A stretch of DNA of 6,083 bases from Methanoculleus sp. (GTDB lineage Archaea > Halobacteriota > Methanomicrobia > Methanomicrobiales > Methanoculleaceae). The stretch is taken from the NCBI GenBank assembly GCA_028698765.1, contig JAQVVW010000101.1:1-6083 (forward strand), given 5' to 3'. This document shows, one piece after another, positions 1-6,083 of this stretch. The position numbers and the translations under genes were made by a program. The notes below the pieces were generated by a model that was not told the origin of the DNA, did not search any database, and saw only the letters and a list, made by a program, of their open reading frames with translations. How positions within the stretch are numbered: the stretch's first letter is position 1; each line of letters opens with the position of its first letter.

Positions 1-360
1 GACCGATGCCGCGAGCGCCATCTTCCCGAGCACGCGATCGATCCCCCACGCGAGGTTGACCGCGGTCGGGCGGGTGCCCCTGAGGAGTTCGCCCGCCCGG
101 GCGACCTCGCCCGAGAACCGCCCGAGATCCGTCTCGGTGCTCCGGACGGCGGCGAGCGCCACGCCCATCGCGCCGGCAATCCCGAGCGCCGGCGCTCCCC
201 GGATCTCGAGCCGCCGGATCGCCCGGGCGAGGTCGTCGATGGTCGCACACCGCATCTGCTCGTACCGGCCGGGGAGCAGGGTCTGGTCGATGTAGAGGAT
301 GCACTCGTTCTCTGCATCCCACGCGATGGTGTAGGGGTCTCCCTCGTCCAGCATGCTCAT
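1..360 (-). CDS. mtnA: MtnA-family sugar-phosphate isomerase (S-methyl-5-thioribose-1-phosphate isomerase-like), N-terminal part
   Basis: Partial gene: 120 codons are in the window and the frame is open to the left edge, so the C-terminal two thirds (including the catalytic Cys and Asp of the family) cannot be seen. The family converts methylthioribose-1-phosphate to methylthioribulose-1-phosphate in methionine salvage. Archaeal relatives include ribose-1,5-bisphosphate isomerase of the AMP/RuBisCO III route and eIF-2B-like proteins. Visible family marks are DQTLLPG at residues 25-31, IRGAPALGIAGAMGVALA at 53-70 (the substrate-binding RGAPA segment) and RPTAVNLAW at 97-105. The RGAPA form favours MtnA over ribose-1,5-bisphosphate isomerase, but without the C-terminus this is not settled. 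The ATG at 360 overlaps the stop of the upstream HdrA-like gene as ATGA. A second ATG at 354 is equally possible, because the G-rich stretch just upstream is better spaced for it. Probably cytoplasmic and the third gene of the operon. Confidence 0.87.
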   Translation of the reverse strand, partial: MSMLDEGDPYTIAWDAENECILYIDQTLLPGRYEQMRCATIDDLARAIRRLEIRGAPALGIAGAMGVALAAVRSTETDLGRFSGEVARAGELLRGTRPTAVNLAWGIDRVLGKMALAASV

Positions 361-1631
361 CCCACCCTGATCGTGTCGAGGAACGCCCGCATGGCCGCCG
401 CCTCGCCCATCGCGACGGAGTCGGGGATGTCCCTCGGCGCGGTGGCGGTCCCCGCCACGTAGATCCCGGGCTTCATCGTGAGGACGGGGCCGAGTTTCTG
501 GTCGGCGACCGCGAAGAACCCGGACTCGTCCCGCGGGATGCCGAGCATCCGGGCAACCACATCCGCCCCCGCGGCCGGTTCGAGCCCGACGGAGAGGACG
601 ACCAGGTCGGGGTGGAACGTCTCCACCTCGCCGGTCTCGGTGTTCTCCGCGACCATCATCAGGCGGTCGTTCTCCTCGAGCACCTCGCCGGGGAACCCGC
701 GGACGAACCTGACCCCGAGGTTCCTCGCCCGCTCGTAGTACTCCTCGTAGCCTTTGCCATACGCGCGGATGTCGTTATAGAAGACAACGACCTCGATATC
801 GGGGTTCTTCTCCCGGATGAGCGTGGCGTTCTTCATCGCGTACATGCAGCAGACCCCGGAGCAGTAGGGGCGTCCGGCGGCGAGGTCGCGTGAGCCGACG
901 CACTGGACGAAGGCCACACTCCGGGGCGGTCTGCCGTTCGAGAGCCGTTTCAGTCTCCCGCCCGTCGGGCCGCTTGCGTTGATCATCCGCTCGAACTCGA
1001 GGCTCGTGATGACGTCGGGGATTGCGAGGTAGCGGAGTTGCCTCTTGTTTTTGGCATCGAATGTCGCGTAGCCGGTCGCGACGACGATGCTTGCCGCCTC
1101 GATCTCAAGGTAGCGCTCCTCGTCCTCGTGCAGGATCGCCTCTTTCCCGCAGGCGTCGTAGCAGAGCCCGCACTCGATACAGTGCTCCTGGTCCTTGACG
1201 ACGATGTCCGGGACCGCCTGGGCGTGGGGCTTGTAGATCGCCTTCCGCACGCCGATCCCGGCATCGAACCGGTTGTAAACCTCCACCGGGCAGATCGCGA
1301 CGCAGTCCCCGCACCCGTTGCACTCGCTTTCGAGGACGTAGCGAGGGTGTTTTCTGACCCGGACGCGGAACCTCCCCACCTCGCCCTCGATCCCCTCGAC
1401 CTCGGAGCAGGTGTGGATGGTGACGTTAGGGTGCCGGGCCACCTCGACCATCTTCGGAGAGAGGATGCACATCGAGCAGTCGTTCGTGGGGAACGTCTTG
1501 TCGAGCTGGGCCATGTGCCCGCCGATGGTCGGTTCGCGCTCGATGAGGTGGACGTGGATGTTGTGGTCGGCAAGGTCGAGCGCCGCCTGGATCCCCGCGA
1601 CCCCGGCGCCGATGACGACGACCTCAGCCAT
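357..1631 (-). CDS. Short HdrA-like FAD/iron-sulfur protein (heterodisulfide reductase subunit A family)
   Basis: A 424-residue homologue of HdrA, the flavin subunit that bifurcates electrons in the HdrABC-MvhAGD or HdrABC-formate dehydrogenase complexes of methanogens. Seen in order: a Rossmann FAD motif GAGVAG at residues 8-13; a CSMC motif at 52-55 followed by LSPKM; an inserted ferredoxin domain with cysteines 104/107/110/114 and 151/154/157/161, fit for two [4Fe-4S] clusters; a set Cys244, Cys257, Cys261, Cys262 (QCVGSRD...YCSGVCC), whose spacing matches the extra cluster site inside the HdrA flavin domain; and a C-terminal FAD segment GIYVAGTAT at 389-396. Full HdrA is about 650 residues. 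This protein begins directly at the flavin domain and ends after it, so both the N-terminal domain and the C-terminal ferredoxin domain are missing. The frame is intact with good ends, so I read it as a compact paralogue rather than a broken gene. The ATG at 1631 has a GGAGGT ribosome-binding site. No hdrB, hdrC or mvhD is visible nearby, so the electron partner is unknown. Confidence 0.93.
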   Translation of the reverse strand: MAEVVVIGAGVAGIQAALDLADHNIHVHLIEREPTIGGHMAQLDKTFPTNDCSMCILSPKMVEVARHPNVTIHTCSEVEGIEGEVGRFRVRVRKHPRYVLESECNGCGDCVAICPVEVYNRFDAGIGVRKAIYKPHAQAVPDIVVKDQEHCIECGLCYDACGKEAILHEDEERYLEIEAASIVVATGYATFDAKNKRQLRYLAIPDVITSLEFERMINASGPTGGRLKRLSNGRPPRSVAFVQCVGSRDLAAGRPYCSGVCCMYAMKNATLIREKNPDIEVVVFYNDIRAYGKGYEEYYERARNLGVRFVRGFPGEVLEENDRLMMVAENTETGEVETFHPDLVVLSVGLEPAAGADVVARMLGIPRDESGFFAVADQKLGPVLTMKPGIYVAGTATAPRDIPDSVAMGEAAAMRAFLDTIRVG

Positions 1632-2115
1632 GGCGGTACCTCCCTGCGAGGTTGACGTATTCGCGCGCGTTGTGGAGGATGCTCTCCTGCTGCTCGGGCG
1701 TCGTCTCCCTGACGACCTTCCCCGGCACCCCGAGGACGAGCGAGTTTTGCGGGATCTCTCTTCCCTCCGTCACCACCGCGCCGGCGCCGATGATGGAGCC
1801 CTCCCCCACCACCGCGCCGTTCAGGACGACGGCGCCCATCCCCACGAGCACCCGGTCGCGGATGGTGCAGCCGTGCAGGATGGCGCCGTGGCCGACCGAG
1901 ACCTCCGCACCGATGGTGACCGGAAACCCCGGTGTCGTGTGGACGACGGCGTTGTCCTGGATGTTTGAGCCCGACCCCACCGCGATCGTATCCCGGTCGC
2001 CCCTGACCACGGCGCCGAACCAGACGCTCACGTCGTCGGCAAGCCTCACGTCTCCGATGACCGTTGCGTTCTCTGCGACAAAGACGCGGTTCCCCACAAC
2101 CGTTCCGCTCTCCAT
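1624..2115 (-). CDS. Gamma-class carbonic anhydrase-like protein (CamH/YrdA type)
   Basis: A 163-residue left-handed beta-helix (hexapeptide repeat) protein, from the family that hydrates CO2 to bicarbonate at a metal shared between subunits of a trimer. Seen: RGD at residues 38-40, NIQDN with Gln53, and three likely metal ligands His59, His76 and His81 (spacings 17 and 5). Hexapeptide repeats (such as VTIGAEVSVGHGAIL and GEGSIIGAGAVV) fill the middle, and a short helix closes the C-terminus. The loop between the first two histidines is much shorter than in Cam of Methanosarcina, so the acidic proton-shuttle loop is absent, as in the CamH subclass. There is no signal peptide, so it is probably cytoplasmic. 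The frame is open upstream to an ATG at 2199, but family homology begins at the ATG at 2115 and the upstream residues look non-coding. Its stop overlaps the HdrA-like start by 8 bases. Activity is not certain; many homologues are acyltransferase-like or inactive. Confidence 0.9.
   Translation of the reverse strand: MESGTVVGNRVFVAENATVIGDVRLADDVSVWFGAVVRGDRDTIAVGSGSNIQDNAVVHTTPGFPVTIGAEVSVGHGAILHGCTIRDRVLVGMGAVVLNGAVVGEGSIIGAGAVVTEGREIPQNSLVLGVPGKVVRETTPEQQESILHNAREYVNLAGRYRHG
1638..1643 (-). promoter_or_regulatory. Shine-Dalgarno site of the HdrA-like gene
   Basis: GGAGGT on the minus strand lies 6 bases before the ATG at 1631 and inside the 3' end of the carbonic anhydrase-like gene. It supports that start and suggests internal initiation or reinitiation in a polycistronic message. 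Confidence 0.7.
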
Positions 2116-2140
2116 AGTGTGTCTACTATTGGTTGCAGCG

Positions 2141-2149
2141 ATACAAAAT
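2141..2149 (-). promoter_or_regulatory. Candidate TATA box of the carbonic anhydrase/HdrA-like/MtnA operon
   Basis: On the minus strand the sequence ATTTTGTAT is the only AT-rich box in the 88-base gap. Archaeal transcription usually begins about 25 bases after the TATA centre, which would be near 2118-2120, only a few bases before the ATG at 2115. There is no Shine-Dalgarno sequence before that ATG, so a leaderless or nearly leaderless message is a consistent reading. The box is a weak match to the archaeal consensus. Confidence 0.4.
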
Positions 2150-2170
2150 GTTCTCCATCGATCCGACGGC

Positions 2171-2207
2171 GTGAAGCGGGGCCGGGAGAAAGCCTGCACC
2201 GCTTCAC
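2171..2207 (-). terminator. Inverted repeat at the end of the DUF92 gene, possible terminator or mRNA 3' structure
   Basis: GTGAAGCGG at 2171-2179 and CCGCTTCAC at 2199-2207 are perfect 9-bp inverted copies separated by 19 bases. The loop holds a further GGC/GCC pair. The distal arm covers the TGA stop of the DUF92 gene (2204-2206). The nearest T-run on the transcribed strand is only TTTT, about 22 bases further on, so it is not a classic T-tract terminator. It may instead be a 3'-end stabilising hairpin or a regulator site before the downstream operon. Confidence 0.4.
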
Positions 2208-3400
2208 CCGAGCATATAGATCAGCATCGCCGAGATCCCGCCCGAGAACGTGGCGATCAGGTTCGTGCCCGAGTTCCCGATCCTGCCGCTGTTCTCGAGC
2301 GTTGCGCCCACCAGGCTGTCGATGTTGGTGCCGACGAAGCCGGCGACGATCGTGACGACGACCATCCAGGGGTCGGCGACACCCATCGCCCATGCGACGA
2401 CGGCGACGATGGCGGATGCGGTGACGGCCGCAACCTCGCCGCGGAGGGTCACCCCCCCATTCGTCCCCCGCGGCACCGATTTGAGCGTCGTGATCAGGTA
2501 CGGCGCCCTCCCCGTGACCCCGATCTCGCTTGCGGCGGTATCGGCGGCGGCGGAGGAGACGCTCCCCATATAGAGCGCCACGAACGCCGGGTGGCCCGTC
2601 AAGCCAAAGAGGATGGCGGCGGCGGTCGCCACCAGGCCGTTTGCGAAGACGTTGAAGTAACCGCGTACGCCCCCGTGCTCCTGGGCGACACCGAGCTGCT
2701 CCTTGTCGCGGTAGCGGTACCGGGTAGCCCCGGCACCGATGATGAAGAAGGTGAGCATGATCAGGAACCACCGGACGTCCGCGAAGACGATCAGGATGAT
2801 CCCGATCATGGCGCCCGAGAAGAGGCCGCTGATGTCGGCCACCCGGAACCTGTAGGCAGTGTAGCCGAACCCGAACCCGATGAGTGCCGCGGCGATGAGA
2901 AGGGTCAGTTCGACCTCGAAGTTGAGTTCCTCGAAGAGGAACATCGTCATCGCGACGCCGAGCGCCTCGATCATCAGGGCATCGTCCCGCCCTCGGAGAG
3001 CCGCCCGGAGGAGCACCGCGACGAGCACCCCCATCACGGCGACGAGCGGCACGGCATACTGGAGGTAGAGCATCACCGCGATCGATACGACGATAGCGGC
3101 AACCAGGTGGTGGAGATACGACGCGTGCTTCCCTCCGGTAAGCCGGAAGGCCACTTCCCCGATCACGACGATGCCGAGGGTGCAGGTGAAGACGAATGTC
3201 GAGAGCCAGCCGAGCCCGTAGAGCACGGCAAGCACGATGATCGAGAACGATACGTACCGGGTATCCTTGATGAGGAAGAGGACGAGCGAGAACGGGACGA
3301 GGAAGAGCGTGAGCAGCCATGCCGGCTGGAGCAGGGGGGCCAGGCCTATGAAGGCGAGGGTGAGCACCGATGCCAGAACCAGCCCCATACGCTTTGTCAT
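2204..3400 (-). CDS. DUF92 (TMEM19/VTE6-type) integral membrane protein with extra N-terminal membrane region
   Basis: A 398-residue, very hydrophobic protein with roughly a dozen predicted membrane segments. The part from about residue 165 to the end is a complete DUF92 domain: a membrane pair at 166-206, WFLIMLTFF and ATRYRYRDK around 211-233, [14 protein letters not shown] at 243-256, [18 protein letters not shown] at 277-294, [15 protein letters not shown] at 308-322, and [14 protein letters not shown] followed by GNSGTN at 357-380. The plant relative VTE6 phosphorylates phytyl-phosphate, so an archaeal isoprenoid-phosphate kinase role is possible but unproved. DUF92 proteins of bacteria are usually about 240-280 residues. 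Here the first 165 or so residues form an added block of about six hydrophobic segments (5-23, 27-44, 50-80, 98-114, 116-133, 140-156) with a polar [10 protein letters not shown] stretch at 89-98. The ATG at 3400 has only a weak GGA before it; an ATG at 3388 is an alternative. It lies upstream of, and in the same direction as, the carbonic anhydrase operon, but 88 bases apart, and is divergent from valS. Confidence 0.88.
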   Translation of the reverse strand: MTKRMGLVLASVLTLAFIGLAPLLQPAWLLTLFLVPFSLVLFLIKDTRYVSFSIIVLAVLYGLGWLSTFVFTCTLGIVVIGEVAFRLTGGKHASYLHHLVAAIVVSIAVMLYLQYAVPLVAVMGVLVAVLLRAALRGRDDALMIEALGVAMTMFLFEELNFEVELTLLIAAALIGFGFGYTAYRFRVADISGLFSGAMIGIILIVFADVRWFLIMLTFFIIGAGATRYRYRDKEQLGVAQEHGGVRGYFNVFANGLVATAAAILFGLTGHPAFVALYMGSVSSAAADTAASEIGVTGRAPYLITTLKSVPRGTNGGVTLRGEVAAVTASAIVAVVAWAMGVADPWMVVVTIVAGFVGTNIDSLVGATLENSGRIGNSGTNLIATFSGGISAMLIYMLG

Positions 3401-3481
3401 TCCTATACGATTGGAAGTTCAGGGACAAAGCCTTTAGGGTCGAACACCTGCCGTCTCCGTGGTTTTTGGCGGTGGACGTTC

Positions 3482-3533
3482 CGGGAAACCCGGGATGGGG
3501 ACGGCGAACCCGTGCGCTACGCGGGATACCCGG
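3482..3533. repeat. Three near-palindromic 12-bp repeats at an exact 20-bp period, candidate operator array
   Basis: Copies lie at 3482-3493 (CGGGAAACCCGG), 3502-3513 (CGGCGAACCCGT) and 3522-3533 (CGGGATACCCGG). The first and third differ at one base and are each near-palindromic (arms CGGG/CCCG around a 3-base centre); the middle copy is more divergent. The 20-bp step would put all three on the same DNA face after two helical turns each. The array ends about 17 bp before the valS TATA box. Position and symmetry fit a binding site for a dimeric transcription factor. The third copy also overlaps a perfect palindrome CCCGGCCGGG at 3529-3538. In a GC-rich genome some chance similarity is expected, so this is a candidate only. 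Confidence 0.5.
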
Positions 3534-3549
3534 CCGGGGAAAGCCCAAC

Positions 3550-3558
3550 AATATATTT
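3550..3558 (+). promoter_or_regulatory. valS: valS TATA box
   Basis: AATATATTT is the only strongly AT-rich stretch in an otherwise GC-rich spacer and matches the archaeal TATA element well. Its centre is about 35 bases before the valS ATG, which predicts transcription starting near 3579-3581 and a leader of only about 8-10 bases. Its AATATATT core is symmetrical, so it could in principle also direct leftward transcription. Confidence 0.65.
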
Positions 3559-3588
3559 CACTGCGAAGAGAGAGATCATACGCTGAAA

Positions 3589-6083
3589 ATGTCGCCGTCA
3601 CATCAACTACCCAAAAACTACGATATCGAAGAAGTGGAGACGCGCTGGCAGAGTACCTGGCGGGATGAGGAGAACTATTTCGACCCCGTCTCTTCGAAAC
3701 CGCAGTTCATCATCGATACGCCGCCTCCCTATCCCACCGGCAACTTCCATATCGGGAACGCATTAAACTGGTGTTATATCGACTTCATCGCGCGGTACAA
3801 ACGTATGCGCGGTTACAACGTCATGTTCCCGCAGGGGTGGGACTGCCACGGCCTCCCGACCGAGGTGAAGGTCGAGGAGACCTACGGGATCACCAAGAAC
3901 GATGTACCGCGGGAGAAGTTCCGGGAGATGTGCCGCGACCTCACGCTCTCGAACATCGAGAAGATGCGGGCGACGATGCGGCGGCTCGGGTTCTCGACCG
4001 ACTGGAGCCACGAGTACATCACCATGCTCCCGGACTACTACAGAAAGACCCAGGCGTCGTTTTTGCAGATGCTCAAGGCCGGCGACATCTACCAGAGCGA
4101 GCATCCGGTGAACTTCTGTACCCGGTGCGAGACGGCCATCGCGTTCGCCGAGGTCAACTACGCGCCCCGCACCACCAAACTCAACTACTTCGACTTCGAC
4201 GGCGTCGAGATCGCCACCACCCGGCCGGAACTGCTCGCGGCCTGCGTTGCCGTGGCCGTCCATCCTGAAGACGAGCGCTACCGCGGGATGAAGGGGAAGA
4301 GGCTCACCGTCCCGATCTTCGGTCACGATGTTCCGATCATCGAGGACGTCGCGGTCGATCCTGAGTTTGGCAGCGGTGCGGTGATGATCTGTACGTTCGG
4401 CGACAAAACGGACGTCTACTGGTGGAAGCAGCACGCCCTGGATCTCAGGAAGGCGATCGACCGGCAGGGCGTCATGACCGCGACCGCGGCCCCGTATGAG
4501 GGGATGACATCGGAGGCCTGCAGGGAAGCGATCCTGGCGGATATGGAGAAGGCCGGGATCCTGAAGCGGCAGGAGGAACTCGAACAGCGGGTGGGAACCT
4601 GCTGGCGGTGCAAGACCCCGATCGAGATCCTCTCGGAGCGGCAGTGGTTCGTCCGGGTCCACCGGGACGAGATCATGGATGCGGCGCGGAGGATCTCCTG
4701 GACGCCGGAGCACATGTTTACCCGGATGGAGAACTGGGCGGACTCGATGGAGTGGGACTGGTGCGTCTCCCGACAGCGGATCTTCGCGACCCCGATCCCG
4801 GTCTGGTTCTGCACCGCCTGCGGCGAGATGGTCATCCCGGCCGAGGAAGACCTCCCGATCGACCCGACCGTCGATAAGCCGAAGGTCCCCTGCCCGAAGT
4901 GCGGCGGATCGGAGTTCACCGGCGAGAAGGATGTCCTCGACACCTGGATGGACTCCTCGATATCGGCGCTCCACGTCACCGGGTGGGACGGGACCGGTAA
5001 ACCGCCATACTTCCCGGCACAGCTCCGCCCCCAGGGCCACGATATCATACGGACGTGGGCGTTCTACACGATCCTCCGGGCGAAGGCCCTCGTCGGCAGC
5101 CACCCCTGGGACGAGATCCTGGTGAACGGGATGGTGCTCGGAGAAGACGGGTTCAAGATGAGCAAGAGCAGGAGCAACATCATCGCCCCTGAAGAGATCG
5201 TCGGGCAGTACGGCGCGGACGCGCTCCGGCAGTGGGGTGCGGGCGGCGCTGCGACCGGTTCGGACATCATGTTCAACTGGAACGACGTCATCGCCGCGTC
5301 CCGGTTCCAGACCAAACTCTGGAACATCTTCCGGTTCGTCATGGGGCACCTGGAGAAAGGCGCCGAGCCCGAAGCACCGGTGACGGAACTCACCGACCGG
5401 TGGCTCTTCGTCCGGCTCTCCGAAACGGTCGCGGAGGTCACCGCCGCGATGGAGAGTTACCAGTTCGACCGGGCGCTCAGGGCGATCCGGGAGTTCGCCT
5501 GGAACACGCTCGCCGACGACTACATCGAGATCGCGAAGGGGCGCCTCTATACGGACGACAGCAGCAGGGCCAGCGCCTGCAGTGCGCTCCGGACGACGAT
5601 GGACGTCCTCTGCCGTCTCCTCGCCCCGATCATCCCGCACTTCGCGGAGGAGTGCTACCATAACCTCGCCGGGAGAAGCGTCCATGCGGAGGCCTGGCCG
5701 GACTTCTCATACACCGACGACGAAGCGCGGCGCCACGGCGATCTCCTGGTGAAGACGATCGCGGAACTCCGGCGCTACAAGCACGACAAGGGCATGGCGC
5801 TGAACGCCCCGCTCGGTCACGTGATGATCTACGCGCCTGAACCGGTCGACGACGCCGGCGACGCCGGACGTGCGCTCAACGCCGACGCCCGGTGGAGCAC
5901 CGGCACGCCCAAACTCGAAGAGGTCGTGAACGGCGTGGACTTCAACATGGCGGTGATCGGACCGACGCTCAGAAAGCAGGCGCGGGGGTTCATGCAGGCC
6001 GTGGAGGCGCTCCCGCCGGAACTGCTCAAGAACCCGCCTGCGACCGTCACGGTCGACGGCGAGGAGATCCCCGTGCCCCCCGG
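3589..6083 (+). CDS. valS: Valyl-tRNA synthetase, archaeal type (3' end outside the window)
   Basis: Class I aminoacyl-tRNA synthetase that charges tRNA-Val with valine. The window holds 831 codons and the frame is still open at the right edge; archaeal ValRS is about 860-870 residues, so only a short C-terminal tail is missing. Seen: [13 protein letters not shown] at 45-57 (the HIGH signature ending in Asn); [13 protein letters not shown] at 80-92, typical of ValRS rather than IleRS; the CP1 editing domain with TTRPE at 210-214 and [13 protein letters not shown] at 261-273; [10 protein letters not shown] at 448-457; [11 protein letters not shown] at 480-490; the KMSKS loop at 523-527; and the anticodon-binding helical domain from about 600. 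CxxC pairs at 177/180 and 338/341 flank the editing domain, and pairs at 408/411 and 435/438 follow, consistent with two zinc ribbons. The ATG at 3589 is chosen because homology starts just after it and a TATA box sits at the right distance. No clear Shine-Dalgarno is present, so a very short leader is likely. Confidence 0.97.
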   Translation, partial: MSPSHQLPKNYDIEEVETRWQSTWRDEENYFDPVSSKPQFIIDTPPPYPTGNFHIGNALNWCYIDFIARYKRMRGYNVMFPQGWDCHGLPTEVKVEETYGITKNDVPREKFREMCRDLTLSNIEKMRATMRRLGFSTDWSHEYITMLPDYYRKTQASFLQMLKAGDIYQSEHPVNFCTRCETAIAFAEVNYAPRTTKLNYFDFDGVEIATTRPELLAACVAVAVHPEDERYRGMKGKRLTVPIFGHDVPIIEDVAVDPEFGSGAVMICTFGDKTDVYWWKQHALDLRKAIDRQGVMTATAAPYEGMTSEACREAILADMEKAGILKRQEELEQRVGTCWRCKTPIEILSERQWFVRVHRDEIMDAARRISWTPEHMFTRMENWADSMEWDWCVSRQRIFATPIPVWFCTACGEMVIPAEEDLPIDPTVDKPKVPCPKCGGSEFTGEKDVLDTWMDSSISALHVTGWDGTGKPPYFPAQLRPQGHDIIRTWAFYTILRAKALVGSHPWDEILVNGMVLGEDGFKMSKSRSNIIAPEEIVGQYGADALRQWGAGGAATGSDIMFNWNDVIAASRFQTKLWNIFRFVMGHLEKGAEPEAPVTELTDRWLFVRLSETVAEVTAAMESYQFDRALRAIREFAWNTLADDYIEIAKGRLYTDDSSRASACSALRTTMDVLCRLLAPIIPHFAEECYHNLAGRSVHAEAWPDFSYTDDEARRHGDLLVKTIAELRRYKHDKGMALNAPLGHVMIYAPEPVDDAGDAGRALNADARWSTGTPKLEEVVNGVDFNMAVIGPTLRKQARGFMQAVEALPPELLKNPPATVTVDGEEIPVPP

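Larger units (their letters stand above)
3401..3588. other. Divergent intergenic region between the DUF92 gene and valS
   Basis: These 188 bases hold no supported gene. The right half has the three-copy repeat and the valS TATA box. The left half (3401-3480) should hold the promoter of the DUF92 gene, but I see no strong TATA box there: a minus-strand CCTAAAGG at 3431-3438 is at a plausible distance from the ATG at 3400 but is a poor match. No tRNA or clear RNA structure was seen. Confidence 0.6.

Noticed and set aside
54..57. HIGN in place of HIGH in ValRS as a damaging change (numbers are residue positions in the protein)
   Set aside because: Asn at the fourth position is allowed in the class I signature and occurs in other archaeal enzymes, so I do not treat it as an anomaly.
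357..1631. The HdrA-like gene as a pseudogene truncated from full-length HdrA
   Set aside because: The frame is intact, it has a good ribosome-binding site, both ends overlap neighbouring genes neatly, and all motifs of the retained domains are present. Nothing resembling lost domains is seen in other frames.
2116..2199. An N-terminal extension of the carbonic anhydrase-like protein starting at the ATG at 2199
   Set aside because: The added 28 residues do not resemble the family or a signal peptide, and the region contains a hairpin and a promoter-like box, so the ATG at 2115 is preferred.
2046..3551. A 501-codon minus-strand frame overlapping the DUF92 gene
   Set aside because: It is an out-of-frame shadow, rich in Arg and Gly. 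The 2204-3400 frame has membrane helices and DUF92 motifs, and this one has neither.
1652..3586. A 644-codon open frame on the plus strand opposite the carbonic anhydrase-like and DUF92 genes
   Set aside because: Its product is a low-complexity, charged Arg/Glu/Asp/His-rich string with no domain, and the opposite strand encodes clear protein families. Such stop-free antisense frames are normal in GC-rich coding DNA.
3763..5685. A 640-codon open frame on the minus strand opposite valS
   Set aside because: It is antisense to an unmistakable valyl-tRNA synthetase with all signatures in frame. Its composition (Arg, Asp, Pro, Val-rich) is a shadow of GC-rich codons.
3589..6083. Isoleucyl- or leucyl-tRNA synthetase instead of ValRS
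   Set aside because: [26 protein letters not shown] and the DTWMDSS and RPQGHD segments are of the valyl type. IleRS and LeuRS have different residues at these places.

Overview
The window is GC-rich DNA that most likely comes from a methanogenic archaeon, probably of the order Methanomicrobiales (a Methanoculleus-like genome is my guess). The reasons are an HdrA-family iron-sulfur flavoprotein, an archaeal-type valyl-tRNA synthetase, archaeal TATA-like promoter elements with very short or absent leaders, and a DUF92 membrane protein. No mobile element, CRISPR array, rRNA or tRNA was seen.

Layout. Positions 1-2115 (minus strand) hold three tightly overlapping genes, transcribed in this order: a gamma-class carbonic anhydrase-like protein (2115-1624), a short HdrA-like flavoprotein with four-cysteine iron-sulfur motifs (1631-357), and the first 120 residues of a methylthioribose-1-phosphate isomerase (MtnA) homologue (360 to the left edge). 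The stop/start overlaps are 8 and 4 bases, so the three are probably one translationally coupled operon. An 88-base gap (2116-2203) holds a candidate promoter for this operon and a 9-bp inverted repeat that overlaps the stop codon of the upstream gene. That upstream gene (3400-2204, minus strand) encodes a 398-residue DUF92/TMEM19/VTE6-type membrane protein with a long extra membrane region at its N-terminus.

Positions 3401-3588 form a divergent intergenic region. It contains a TATA box for valS and, just upstream of it, three copies of a CGGGAAACCCGG-like near-palindrome at an exact 20-bp period, which is a candidate operator array. From 3589 to the right edge (plus strand) runs valS, with 831 codons present and its 3' end missing.

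How the genes work together. valS is a housekeeping translation gene. The gamma-carbonic anhydrase/HdrA-like/MtnA operon is not a textbook pathway. It joins a CO2/bicarbonate (or related) enzyme, a truncated electron-transfer flavoprotein of heterodisulfide-reductase type, and a sugar-phosphate isomerase of methionine or nucleoside salvage. This combination and the candidate operator array are the two points most worth following up; the functional links are inference.
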